Below are positions 23,096 to 33,193 of a stretch of 64,000 nucleotides of DNA, piece by piece. Each line of letters starts with the position of its first letter. The first letter of the stretch is position 1. Below the pieces are notes generated by a model. The model saw only the letters and a list, made by a program, of their open reading frames with translations. It searched no databases and was not told the DNA's origin. The position numbers were made by a program, and so were the translations under genes. Source of the DNA: Antedon mediterranea (taxonomy: Eukaryota; Echinodermata; Crinoidea; Comatulida; Antedonidae); contig NC_092671.1 of the NCBI RefSeq assembly GCF_964355755.1, positions 23,703,070 to 23,767,069 on the forward strand, given 5' to 3'.

Positions 23096-23170
23096 TTATA
23101 TTTCTAGGCCTACAAGATCTTCTGTTGTATCGTCGTCATCCTCCTCCATTGAATCGTCAATGTTTACAGC
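23096..23170 (-). CDS. Candidate terminal exon encoding an acidic C-terminus
   Basis: A good acceptor (AACTCCACAG) is followed in phase 0 by AVNIDDSMEEDDDDTTEDLV and a few more residues, then TAA. AATAAA follows downstream. It could be the last exon of the minus-strand gene begun at 25463, but phases do not join directly to the exon at 25196-25281, so at least one more exon would be needed. The acidic repeat alone identifies no family. Confidence 0.35.
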   Translation of the reverse strand, partial: AVNIDDSMEEDDDDTTEDLVGLEI

Positions 23171-23626
23171 CTGTGGAGTTAAAAAGTCATTGTTTAAAAT
23201 AATCATCCTTATTTTTAATTAAGTAGACGTATCTTTTATGGATTTTTTAGGGCGTTAGCGCACTTTCGCACCTCGTCCTCACGGTCTAACCCAATTTAAA
23301 ACATTCACCCGCTGCGCGGCGGTTACAACTTTAATGGTGGGTGAACAGCAGACTACAGGGTTGGGTATAGACTTGCCCCAAGTCTGTATTATCTTTTTTT
23401 TTTATTTATTTGTTTTTACTCGGACCGCGATTTTTGTCTGAAATCAAGTAGTATACGTATGAAACACCATATGTGCCAAAATATTTATCTTTTTACTACT
23501 AATAATATAAATATTAAGACAAAACTTCGTCTGGAACCCAGACTAGGTTGGGTAGGTCAAAGATAATAAAAGGAGAAGAACAACAGTTCCGTTGGCGGCG
23601 TAAACCATATCCGGGTTACTATTTGC

Positions 23627-23659
23627 CTACGCCTGAAGGTGCGCCACCTTCAGGCGTGG
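23627..23659. repeat. Strong hairpin with 12-bp perfect core
   Basis: CGCCTGAAGGTG, loop CGC, CACCTTCAGGCG; pairing extends a few bases outward with one G-T wobble. It lies just upstream of the SINE at 23797. No coding interpretation is supported. Confidence 0.8.
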
Positions 23660-23796
23660 GTAAGGTAAAACTATCTATAAAAATGCAAACGATGATTATT
23701 TATCAAAATGATTATCAAAATATTAATATAATATCAAAATTAGTAGAGCACAGACGCGAGAACACATCAGATCATCACGATCCATCCAAACGTAGA

Positions 23797-24054
23797 GTGG
23801 AGTTGTGGCGTGGTGGTTATGATGCTTGGCTACCACTCCAAGGGTCCTGGGGTCAAGTCCCGTCCATTGATTGTCAGGATTTTTTCAAAAGACTAAATTA
23901 CAATTCCACTCCAAAAGACTTGTAATAAGACTTTGTTTATGTATCTTGTATATAATGTTTGTCTTGTGAACCTCTGAGGGTCCCTAATGATCAGCAATAG
24001 CTGGATGGATCACCCTCATTAAAATTGTTTAAAAAAAAAAAAACAAACAAAAAA
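23797..24054 (+). mobile_element. tRNA-derived SINE with poly(A) tail
   Basis: The 5' part has a box A-like TGGCGTGGTGGTTATG and a box B-like GGTCAAGTCCC, spaced as in a tRNA gene. The body contains CCTCTGAGGGTCCCTAATG and ATCAGCAATAGCTGG, and the 3' end is an A-rich tail from 24030. This is RNA polymerase III promoter plus unrelated body plus poly(A), the standard SINE layout. The tRNA head is clearly different from the tRNA-bearing units at 20.3 and 55.4-56.2 kb. A long frame crossing it is not a gene. Confidence 0.78.
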
Positions 24055-24203
24055 CGTGGAATTAGACGGGAACCACATCTAGAGCCTGCCGTCGTTCGGC
24101 TGCTGGATTATTACGCGTCCATGAAAGCACGTCCGCGTTTCCTATCCTTCTACTGTATATATAATAGCGCGTACTGTTGATTCTTTACCTATTTATATTC
24201 TTT

Positions 24204-24738
24204 GGGTAGGTTGGGCAGTATGCGTACCTTTTTATGGCCAGCGGGCGTCCAATTATTGCGCAATATTTTTTTAATGGCAGCGGCCGTGCATGTGAAATAC
24301 GTACAATGCGACAGAGGGCGTTATATTTAAATTTCCCGCGCGAGATGCAAGCCGGCCACGGACCGGGCTGCGTGGATAGCTATGTGTGGATAGCTATGGG
24401 GATCATCGGCCGGCGGAGAGAGTCGGTTTTCATTTTCAAGCATTTCAATTTTTGGCCGTTATTTTCTGTGTCTGGTTTAGAATTTGTTTTGTCCCTGTGA
24501 TGTTTATAATTCACCATATTATATACGGTAGGCCATTATAAAATATGATTTACATTTATTATTAATTAATTATTATATGCCCTCTGTCACATTGTACGTA
24601 TTTCACACGCACGGAGCGGACGCTGCCATTGAAAAAATATTGCGCAATAATTGGACGCCCGCTGGCCATATTGCGCAATATCCGGGACGCCCGCTGGCCA
24701 TAAAAAGGTACGCATACTGGCCAAACCTTCCCAACCCG
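24204..24738. mobile_element. Foldback element with about 140-bp arms
   Basis: The left arm (GGGTAGGTTGGGCAGTATGC, then ACCTTTTTATGGCCAGCGGG, later GCGACAGAGGGCG) is repeated in inverse order at 24580-24738. The right arm has a duplicated CGCCCGCTGGCCATA segment. The core contains GCCGGCCACGGACC and CATCGGCCGGCGG. No coding capacity. Confidence 0.72.
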
Positions 24739-24764
24739 TATCACAGCAGAGCCATATATATATA

Positions 24765-25170
24765 TAATTCATTCATTCATTCTTTATTTAGCCTTTAAAA
24801 TCGAAATACATTTAATATCGCTGTAGCTCGCAGGCTTGCTTATCCATCCTTAGACATCCAGTACATAAAGATAGATAAAATACACATTAATGATCCTAAT
24901 ATAAATAAATTCTAATTAAGTATTAAGTATAGCCTATTACTACAGTAGCAAATTATTCTTAATTTAGTCAAATTTCAGTACCCAAGGAATTTAATATTTA
25001 TAATGTTCTTTCAATTTCATAGCAAATATATTCGTATTTTCAAGAACTACAGAGTCCTTAATTTCATATGGTAGATTTGACCATAAACGTGGAAACTCAT
25101 TTATAGAGGAGTGTTTTAGTACGTCTGTACGCGGCATATTGATGACTTTGGATACATTAAAAGTGTTTGT
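24765..25170 (-). mobile_element. LINE 3' end with ORF2 C-terminus
   Basis: Minus-strand frame: NVSKVINMPRTDVLKHSS, INEFPRLWSNLPYEIKDS, then FAMKLKEHYKY and stop near 24988. FPRLWN(S)LP-x-EIK followed by F-x-x-x-LK-x-HY is the usual C-terminal signature of non-LTR retrotransposon polyproteins. The 3' UTR ends in a GAATGAATGAATG-type microsatellite at about 24768-24785. The copy is strongly 5'-truncated. Confidence 0.7.
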
Positions 25171-25195
25171 GATTCAGAAATATTTTTTTTCTTAC

Positions 25196-25281
25196 CAGTG
25201 TATTTCACTATCCTTATAGGATACAAGGGCCATTTTGGGTCTGGAATTTCATGCCTTTTTTCCCTTGCAACAGTGTAATTT
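25196..25281 (-). CDS. Candidate internal exon (unknown gene)
   Basis: Acceptor TGTTTTTTAG and donor GTAAGA bound an 86-nt exon with a single open frame: NYTVAREKRHEIPDPKWPLY then PIRIVKYT. The other two frames stop. The content (K-W-P-x-Y-P) resembles the WPP/WP segment found just after the N-terminus in transposon-derived, BEN-type hypothetical proteins; that is a weak resemblance. It lies 98 bp downstream of the ATG exon at 25380-25463, but the phase does not match (that exon ends in phase 0, this one needs two preceding bases). Confidence 0.45.
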
Positions 25282-25379
25282 CTAAAAAACAAAAGTTAAA
25301 GTGGTTATCTTTCTATTTTTAATTGTTTTTTCTTCATACAGTGGTACAATACAATAAGTGGCTATAACAAAATACTTAC

Positions 25380-25463
25380 CTCCTGTTTTTTTATTATCCA
25401 TTTTTCTGAGACAATGTCCACTGCCTCTTCATCATCAACAATTACTACGGCAAAGTTAGTCAT
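25380..25463 (-). CDS. Candidate first coding exon: FAVVIVDDEE protein
   Basis: An acceptor-like CCCACAG is followed exactly by ATG and 28 codons beginning MTNFAVVIVDDEEAVDIVSE, with W, KK, then donor GTAAGT. F-A-V-V-x-(F/V)-x-(E/D)-D... then W is the opening I associate with a large group of invertebrate and fish hypothetical proteins, some with BEN domains. The following exon (25196-25281) is out of phase by one base. A change in the A7 run in this exon, or an extra small exon, would be needed to join them, so the gene may be broken. Confidence 0.45.
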
Positions 25464-25634
25464 CTGTGGGAAAAAAATATTATTTTTATGTTTTTATTGT
25501 TTTAATTTAATACATATGTTATATGTCCAACAAATGGCAATGAAAAATTAATTTCATTTTCTTAAATACTATATTAGGTTGAGCATCGTATTGTAAGATC
25601 TACCTAAGTACAGTATAACCGTTTGTTACTCAAA

Positions 25635-26905
25635 AACCGAACCGAACCAACATAAAAGTGATTGAATCATGTAGTGTACAACCCACTGGGTATATCAATG
25701 TAAAAAAAAAATTTAAATTTCTACTGTTGTTAAAGACCCCTTCCCTGCAATTTTGGACGTTTTTTGGAAAATAATACATATATATCACTTTAAAAACATT
25801 AAACCATGTCATTCCTTGTCTTAAATGTACGTTTTATGGTAAATTATGATAAAAAGTGGGAAACAATGCACTACCTAAGTAGCTCGCGGCGATCGACCTC
25901 TCGTGGACGGTCTTAGGCCTAGCCTAGCTAGGCTTAGTTTTGTAGGCCTAGCTAGCTGGTAAACATCGATAACGTACGAACATCGTACGCTAGCTATATA
26001 CCTAGCCTGACGTTGTATAGTTGCTGCATTAATTGTCTTTCTATTTTTGCCAGACTCCGTTGATACAAATTGGGGAAAACCCGGTATTTTCGCTGAAAAG
26101 TTAGGAGTCTTCCATTTGTTTTGGCTTCACGATCGATCGAAAAGTGGGCGAATTACAGGTGAAAAACAAAAATATCAATCCGCGCGCAATGCATTTTGGG
26201 ATTTATAGCGGGCCTCTATAATTATTAGAATCGATTTATTTTTCACATTTTTAACCGTTTAAAGACGAAAAAAGTTATCGCAATAGGACCATATAGTATT
26301 ATTTTTACATTAAATATAGTTTGTGATCTTAAAATAGATCTAAAAAACGTAGGGAATGGGGCTTTAACTTATTTTTGGGGTAAAACATCATTTTTTGGTC
26401 AAAAATGATTGCTAAACCCCGCAAACCTCCAAAAAACCATAGCAAACCCCACCGAACCAACATAAAAGTGATTGAATAATGTAGTGTACGACCCACTGGG
26501 TATATAAATTATTAAATTTCTACTGTTAACTACTTTTTTGGGGATAAAACATCATTTTTTGGTTAAAAATTAGCAATCATTTTTGACCAAAAAATGATGT
26601 TTTACCCAAAAATAAGTAGTTAACAGTAGAAATTTAATATTTTTTTTACATGGATATACCCTATATACCACTACATGATTGAATCACTTTTATGTTGGTT
26701 CGATGGGGTTTGCTATATTTTTTGGGAGGTTTGCAGGGTTTAGCAATCATTTTTTACCAAAAAATGATGTTTTACCCCAAAAATAATTAGTTAACAGTAA
26801 AAATGTATTATTTTTTTTACATGGATATACCCAGTGGGTTGTACACTACATGATTCAATCACTTTTATGTTGGTTCGATGGGGTTTGCTATGTTTTGTTG
26901 GAGGT
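25635..26905. repeat. Nested inverted copies of an AAAACATCATTTTTTGG module
   Basis: The module runs ACATAAAAGTGATTGAAT, TAGTGTACAACCCACTGGG, AAATTTCTACTGTTAACT, TTGGGGTAAAACATCA, then AAAATGATTGCTAAACC. It appears forward at 25642-26440 (split by the MITE at 25734), forward at 26452-26575, and inverted at 26575-26705 and 26745-26885, making a large palindrome. Confidence 0.7.
25734..26363 (-). mobile_element. TTAA-flanked MITE, copy 2, inserted into the repeat module
   Basis: This is the reverse-oriented counterpart of 7571-8162, with ends AGACCCCTTCCCTGCAATTT and AGGGAATGGGGCT. TTAA flanks it at 25730-25733 and 26364-26367. The uninterrupted module at 26518 reads CTACTGTTAACTAC with one TTAA, so the pre-insertion site is preserved next door. 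The interior retains GATCGATCG and AGCTAGGC motifs seen in copy 1. Confidence 0.85.
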
Positions 26906-26929
26906 TTGTGGGGGTTTGCGGTGTTTAGC

Positions 26930-28040
26930 AATACCCATTCTTATTTGTTTCTGTACAGATTTTGATGTCCGAACAAAAAAAATTAGAATTTCAATTATTT
27001 TCAAATTCTTACAATATGTGGTGTGTGTGGTGTGTACAAGCGATCGATAGAATAATGTTGTAGATACCGATGCTGTACCCACAATTTGAATTTCTTGGAA
27101 TCTAAATTTTTTAACATTTTGTAACTTTGTTGAACAAGTAATAATTACTTATTTGGTGATTCTTTCTCATTAAATTAACAATCATAAAAATATCACCTAT
27201 AATTCGTCAGAGTGATGATTTAATTTCGAGTTTAATGCTAACATTTGTTTTTAAGAAATCATAAATTAAATCTAGGTATTTTAAGTTCAGTTTAGTTGTT
27301 TTTTAGATTATGTGTACGGTTAAATAATAAATAAGTCAGATTTTTCAAATTATGTAGGTTCATGTAGTAAAATACTTTGTATTTATTCCTAAATTGTGAA
27401 ATAACATTTTCTTAACCCAAGAAACACCGAGGTCTATAATAATGAAGTTAATGTATTTATTTAACAAGTTTAACTGATAATCTATGCATGCAAACATGGT
27501 TTGTTAAGCGTAGCAACATTTGCAAAGAATATAAAAAAAGAAAAAGATTAAAAGTAGAATAAATGTATAAATATAAAAATAAAAGTACTGCATAAAGTAA
27601 AGTAACAAGTTTTGGTAATCTGTCTCCCCGGTCTGTCTCAGAATAAATGTTTACATATGGACAAAACACTGCACAAACAATAACAAATTGTAGCTATGTG
27701 TCACAAATGGGACAGCAAATAAACATGACTTTACAGAAGGTATACATTTATCCTCATTATAAAAGATACTTTTCTGTTTTATATATGTTGCCAGATAGTT
27801 GTTTTATATAACTTACCTGTTTAAATTATAACATTTTATTATTATTTATTTATTTTTATTAAATATGATTTATAATGTCATTGCGGACGAGACATTTTAA
27901 CATCCAAATGGAACACTTTTGTCTAGGTCAAAAAAATATTATAATTTTGCTATTAAAAGAATTGTTTTTGACGCAGCGCAAACTTTTATTTACAATCATC
28001 AATGTAATTCAACCATTGAAACACTGATAAAAGGGGTATT
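26930..28040. other. AT-rich interval without recognisable gene
   Basis: Short frames only; I see no domain, splice-bounded exon or repeat structure that I can name. Confidence 0.45.
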
Positions 28041-28049
28041 GTTAAATCC

Positions 28050-28330
28050 TTCAAACATCACAAAAAAACATATTTTTAAACCCTATTGAACCAAAATAAA
28101 AGTGATTGAATCATGTAGTGTACAGTATGACTAAATTGGTATGTCAGTCAAAACAAAAATTTGTTAAAAATTGTTAAATACAGTACTTATTTTTGGGGTA
28201 AAACATCATATTTAAGGTTAAAAATAATTGGGTTAAAAAATGCTGTTTTACCCAAAAATATGTTGTAACAACAAAACTTTCTTTTAAATTGACAAACCAA
28301 GTGGTAGGAAGGTTGTGCACTACTACATAT
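28050..28330. repeat. Further inverted pair of the AAAACATCA module
   Basis: A forward copy (28080-28215, ending TTTTGGGGTAAAACATCA) and a diverged inverse (28230-28330) repeat the structure at 25.6-26.9 kb. Confidence 0.6.
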
Positions 28331-28337
28331 TCAATTC

Positions 28338-28430
28338 AAAATTCTTTAATCATCCCACACGGGGAAATTCAAATAAAAAGGATCAAAACAAATGTAATAT
28401 TAAACTCAAATTAAAACAAATGAAAAGGGC
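28338..28430 (-). mobile_element. LINE 3' terminal fragment
   Basis: On the minus strand the sequence contains GAATTTCCCCGTGTGGGATG followed by ATTAAAGAATTTTGAATTGA, the typical 3' UTR and tail of L2/CR1-like non-LTR elements. Only the end is present. Confidence 0.55.
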
Positions 28431-28440
28431 TATTCATTAC

Positions 28441-28511
28441 CTTAATTTCACAATCAAACAGGTTGCTGTTGCTTCCAAATAGAAGTCAAATTTGTTGTGG
28501 ACCAGCTGATG
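28441..28511 (-). CDS. Weak candidate exon (unknown gene)
   Basis: A 71-nt open stretch, HQLVHNKFDFYLEATATCLI plus VKL, lies between acceptor TTGTTCAG and donor GTAATG. Only one frame is open. I recognise no family, and the donor is mediocre, so this could be chance. Confidence 0.22.
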
Positions 28512-29512
28512 CTGAACAATGACAACATTTATGAAAGATAATACAGTACAGTATAATAATGTGCAAAGAGATATCAATTGTTGGTCTTGTTAACATTAAA
28601 TGCTAAACAAAGAATGAATTAGTTCAAAAATATAAAACAATTATAGGCTCAATAACTGACCAATCGGATTCAGTTAACTAAAATGATCAACCAATGAAGT
28701 GAATTATAGGCTAATGGCTGTTAACCATAGAGAAAGTCTCCACATGAGTTAACAATTAAGTGGTTTTACACATAAACAATCAGCAAGCAATCTCATGATC
28801 TACGTGTTGTTTAATTCAAATCATGAGACAAAGTTTGTATTAATTACTAATTAATAGAGTAATATAAAAGCCTAACAAAATACTTTTTAATTTAGTTGCA
28901 AACAAGAAATGGTTATTTGATTAATCATGGAGGTAAACTCATTGGCTTCATTTCTTTTAAGTCTAGTTTGCATTTCATTGAATAATGCTAAATTTAACAA
29001 AAGTAACATTACCTAAATTCCATCAGCACTAAATGTGACCATTATGGACCTTTAGATCATGTGGATGCAGTTCCCACCAAGCTGACTTTCTCGTTGAACA
29101 CTTTTAGATTTCACTCAATGACCAAAAACTGGATTACAAAAGACCTCGGCGTAAAATATTTAGGTGACGTCAAATCCAAGTCTCACCAACTCTCTAATTC
29201 TAGTGAGAAATAGATCTGACGCATGCGCAACGTCTCAAAATGATGTAATCATCGGCATGTAAATAAAAGTCTTATAATAGTTCAGACTCGCAAAGTTTGT
29301 TTTTTTCAATGGGTTTACTGTTACTGAAGGTCCTTACTTATGACATGGTGCAACATATGTAATCTAATGTTGCTCCATGCTTATATTTTTACCGTAAAAC
29401 TTCTAAAGAACCCTAGGCCCTATGAGATTCTCCTTTTTTTAGGACTCTTGGGTGGGCTTCTTTTCGAGATTACTTTTGCAAACCAAACAGGGTGGGGAGG
29501 CGTTCTTTTTGA

Positions 29513-29536
29513 GAGCTTCTTTTCGAAAAGAAGCTC
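29513..29536. repeat. Perfect 24-bp palindrome
   Basis: GAGCTTCTTTTC and its reverse complement, with no spacer. Confidence 0.85.
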
Positions 29537-29804
29537 AGTGTAAACTACATCTCCCTGGTTCTACTGGGTAGTGTAGTTAATTGTGTTTGGTAAAATTGCT
29601 ATACCACCAGTCCATTGGGAGTGACCTTCTCAGATATCACAAGATTTTATGAGAATTCTATGCTAATCATTGAAGGCTACTTTCAGCATGGGGTATTACT
29701 CCATGCTTTCAGTTAAATATTGTATTGTTATGTTATGATTTCCATTACTAAATTGACATATTCAATTATTTTACACATTTTTTTATATATTTTTGTATAT
29801 TTAG

Positions 29805-29917
29805 GAAGATACATTCCTGTAGATGGAATCAAACTTTAAAAATTATTGAGACAGCTGCAAAATTTGGTGTCCATGAATATGAACTTGTACTTAATAAATT
29901 ACATCCTTGTGCTAAGG
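29805..29917 (+). CDS. Candidate internal exon (unknown gene)
   Basis: A polypyrimidine tract and acceptor TATATTTAG precede 113 nt open in only one frame: KIHSCRWNQTLKIIETAAKF then GVHEYELVLNKLHPCAK. Donor GTGAGTG follows. It enters after two codon bases and leaves after one. C-R-W-N-x-T...A-A-K-F-G...HPC has the look of a conserved globular segment, but I do not recognise the family. No upstream exon in matching phase was found. Confidence 0.4.
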
Positions 29918-30103
29918 GTGAGTGAATATATAATAATTGTCCCTCTGAAATATTAATTTTTAAAACAATTTATAATAATTAAAATTTAACTCAAATTTGA
30001 TTACTATTGAAGAGTGCTAGGTTTGTACTAATATGTAATAGAGTGTATCATCATGGTATTATTAGCACTTGAAAGTGTTTTAATTTTTGGTTTCTATCCT
30101 TAG

Positions 30104-30144
30104 GGCACAAGGTATACCATAAGATACAATTATGTTACAATTAA
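30104..30144 (+). CDS. Possible short terminal exon following 29805-29917
   Basis: Acceptor TTCTATCCTTAG at 30103 gives, in the phase left by the preceding exon, GHKVYHKIQLCYN and stop TAA. The phase agreement is the main support; the exon is too short for anything else. Confidence 0.25.
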
Positions 30145-31130
30145 AACATTATAAACTATATGGAACGCTGCTTGCGCAACAATTCAGCGAATTTAATTTC
30201 GCAAGTGTTGTCGCAGGGTGAATGAAATGCTTTAATGATAAACATTTTTTTGTTAAAAGAAACCTAATTTGTCTTTCCTGGCCATGATTTTATCCAGCAT
30301 TTCAAATCATTATTCTAAAAGGCTGATTCTTGCAGCAATGAATTCCATAAATATTTTTGTTCCTACATTACAGTACTGACACTCAAGGCTAATGGTTAAT
30401 GAGGTAACCAATGCATCATTGCTTTCACTAACCAAATTTTCCCTTAGTTTCTCACTTTGATTTCTTTGTATCATAATAATAATCTCCATGATCTCAATTA
30501 TTGTATATAATCTTCTATAACAATAAAATTTATATATTGAATTCATTACAAAAAGAAAAACATTGCTTTTATTGAATCAGATTTTTTATTTATATTTATT
30601 TGGATTTACACCTTTAAATCGGTGGCGCACACACAATATTACGTAACAAATAAGTAATCAAACTATAACATATAACTACAGTAATACAATTCCCACCCCA
30701 CCCCACCCACTTTTATTTCAATTTATTTAATACAGCAATGATACATACTTGTTTCAGAGTAACACTAATACATGAGTAAAAAAACAAATTCCACCTCAAA
30801 ATCTATTCTCATACTCATGGCTTTAGTAGCAATTTTTAGTAGCTTTTATACCATGGATTTCCTCCATGCTTATATGAAAAACTATTGGTTTACAAAAAGC
30901 AAAACACTTAATTTTCCCCAACCTATTTTCCTGTTGAGTTAATCTAAGTTCTATACGGTTCCTCTAATTCTATTTTAGTGATGATAATAGGTGGTGATTG
31001 TGCTCCCATTACTGTACATTCTTGATAAATTGTGCTTTTAGACAATGTATTTAAAGTTTACTAAACACTATATTGGATGATTTTCATATTTGATATTAAA
31101 GTATGTACAGTATTTTGGTTTAGTTAAATC

Positions 31131-31474
31131 ATATTTTATGGAACGCCGTTTACGCAACATTTGATGATATGAATTTTATGACGCGATATGTGAATGAAAT
31201 GCATCGATATGAATTGAATGGCGCGATAGTATATGAATGAAATGTTTTGAATTGAATACTTTGAATTGAATGTTTTGAATGAAATGTTTTGAATGAAATG
31301 TTTTGAATTGAAACATTCAAAACATTTCATTCAAAACATTCAATTCAAAGCATTCAATTCAAAACATTTCGTTCATATATCGCGCCATTCAATTCCTATC
31401 GATGCATTTCATTCACATATCGCGTCATAAAATTCATATCATCAAATGTTGCGTAAACGGCGTTCCATAATATT
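31131..31474. mobile_element. Near-perfect 344-bp palindromic foldback MITE
   Basis: The left arm (TTATGGAACGCCGTTTACGC, then TGATATGAATTTTATGACGC) is mirrored at the right end. The centre consists of alternating TTTTGAATTGAA / TTTTGAATGAAA units that also pair with each other. With almost no spacer, single strands would form one giant hairpin. There is no coding potential; an apparent minus-strand frame is just the repeat. Confidence 0.85.
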
Positions 31475-31541
31475 TGTTATTATAGATTATTTTTGATCAA
31501 TTTTGTTTATAATGAAAATTTAATACATACCTGTTATTATT

Positions 31542-31573
31542 AGTTATCCGCTTGGTATACCAAGCGGATAACT
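31542..31573. repeat. Perfect 32-bp palindrome at a Helitron 5' end
   Basis: AGTTATCCGCTTGGTA followed by its reverse complement. It spans the A/TC boundary of the first Helitron 5' terminus, and a shorter version (AGTTATCCGCT...AGCGGATAACT) occurs at 31616-31643. Confidence 0.85.
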
Positions 31574-31620
31574 CCTTGTTATTGTACGAGATCAACATTT
31601 TTTTTCTGTATTATTAGTTA
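31547..31620 (+). mobile_element. Solo Helitron 5' terminus
   Basis: It begins TCCGCTTGG after an A and shares AGCGGATAACTCCTTGT with the start of the next copy at 31621. It is interrupted after 74 bp by that second copy, again at A/TC. Confidence 0.55.
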
Positions 31621-33193
31621 TCCGCTTAGTAGCGGATAACTCCTTGTAATCGTCCTGTTTCATCAAATTTTTTTTCTGTATTATACTTCTTTCTTTCTGT
31701 CATTTTTGTGCGTCGCGTTTCTCTAAAACGTGTAGACAGAACATATCGTAACTTTGTCAACATATCGACATTTACGTGAACTTGTGCACCTCCTATTTTT
31801 GAATGACGTCAGAGTTGCGCAACGTGACTTACGTGCGATTTTATGAATTTCAATGATTGATCATAGACTAAAAACCAAACATAATTTTGTTTTGAAACTT
31901 TGTGAAAATTTAAGTCATATCAAGCGCAAACTTTCTATGGATTAAAAATAGCATGTTTCACAAAAAGTTACGCGCGCACGCGCGTTTAAAATTTTAACGT
32001 GCGAAATATAAACTTCTAATCAACTTTCTATGCGTTTCATGTCATTTTGAGCATGTCAAAAATTCCCACGCGCGCGAACATTTTTACGCACGCGGTGCAC
32101 ACGTAGCGTTAAAAACATATTTTTTTCGCGTGATTTATGTTTTTTCAGCCTTTTCTAGTAATGTTACCAAATTTTAAACAATTTCGACTTAAAATTACGT
32201 CATACGAGCACGTCGAATTAGATAATTTGCACGCGTATTTGGTGAAAAAGTTCAAAAATTCGTCAAAATTATGCCTATTTTTAAACAGTCATAGATTCTA
32301 AACTACATGGAGAACTTTTTTTTAATTACATATTCTGGAAGTTGATGAGTTGTAGATATCGGATCATGCATTATTATGGCTAACCGGACATTGTGACGTC
32401 ATCGTATGGCCACGCGAATATAAAATATAGGATTTTTGTCTCTTTCGTCATAGCTCATCACATTTAATAGAGCGCATCTCCACTTATTCGTTGTCCATTT
32501 TCATTCCGATTTTAATATATTCTAGATCTATCAACTATCTTTTGCATGAATTAAACAATTTTTAATTTTTTTAACGTCATTATGCCTAAAAATTTAAATT
32601 ACGTTGGTCATTAATTTCATCTTTACAGTAAATTTTAATCTGTTATGCCTCGTAAGAATAAAATGTGATAATCACAATTAAAACGTTTTCAGGAAGCTAT
32701 TGTATTGTAGATACAAAATCATGTGTAAATTGTGCCAATTGAATGTTGTGACGTCATCATATGGCCAGTTAAATAAAAAAAGTCGTATTTTCATCTTTTG
32801 CATTATATTTCATTACATTTAAAAGAGCACGCATCAATATTTCACGTATTCAAATTTCTTCTACACATTAATACGTTGTTGCTGAGATAATTTCATTCAG
32901 AAATTTCTACTTTTACATTTCATTTTGAAACCGTCAAGATGTTAAAAATTACAATAAAATACGGGTCCCGTAATTTCACCTATTTTACACTGTTTGTGAT
33001 ATGTATACAGATTGTACTGTGTATACTATATGACACAAAATAACAGAATTCAGAAATAACAACATATCATATTCTTCAGTTCAGGTCATAATGCCTTAAT
33101 ATTTTTCTGTGTGCAATATTCTAACGTATGACGTGCACGTGGCGTTTGTCGAGCGGATAACTAACTCGTCAAAGTGACGAGTTTCATGTCTAG
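31621..33193 (+). mobile_element. Non-autonomous Helitron, 1573 bp
   Basis: 5' TC after A (31620/31621). The 3' end has a 9-bp hairpin (AACTCGTCA AAG TGACGAGTT, 33163-33183), six bases, then CTAG (33190-33193) followed by T. TC start, subterminal hairpin, CTRR end and insertion between A and T are the defining Helitron features. The interior is rich in CGCGCACGCG and GTGACGTCAT motifs but contains no Rep/helicase coding sequence. Confidence 0.75.

Noticed and set aside
23548-23925. 125-codon open frame
   Set aside because: It runs across the hairpin and into the SINE head; no splice context or homology.
25380-25463. Firm BEN-domain gene call
   Set aside because: Only the N-terminal style of sequence is seen; no BEN domain is visible and the next exon is out of phase.
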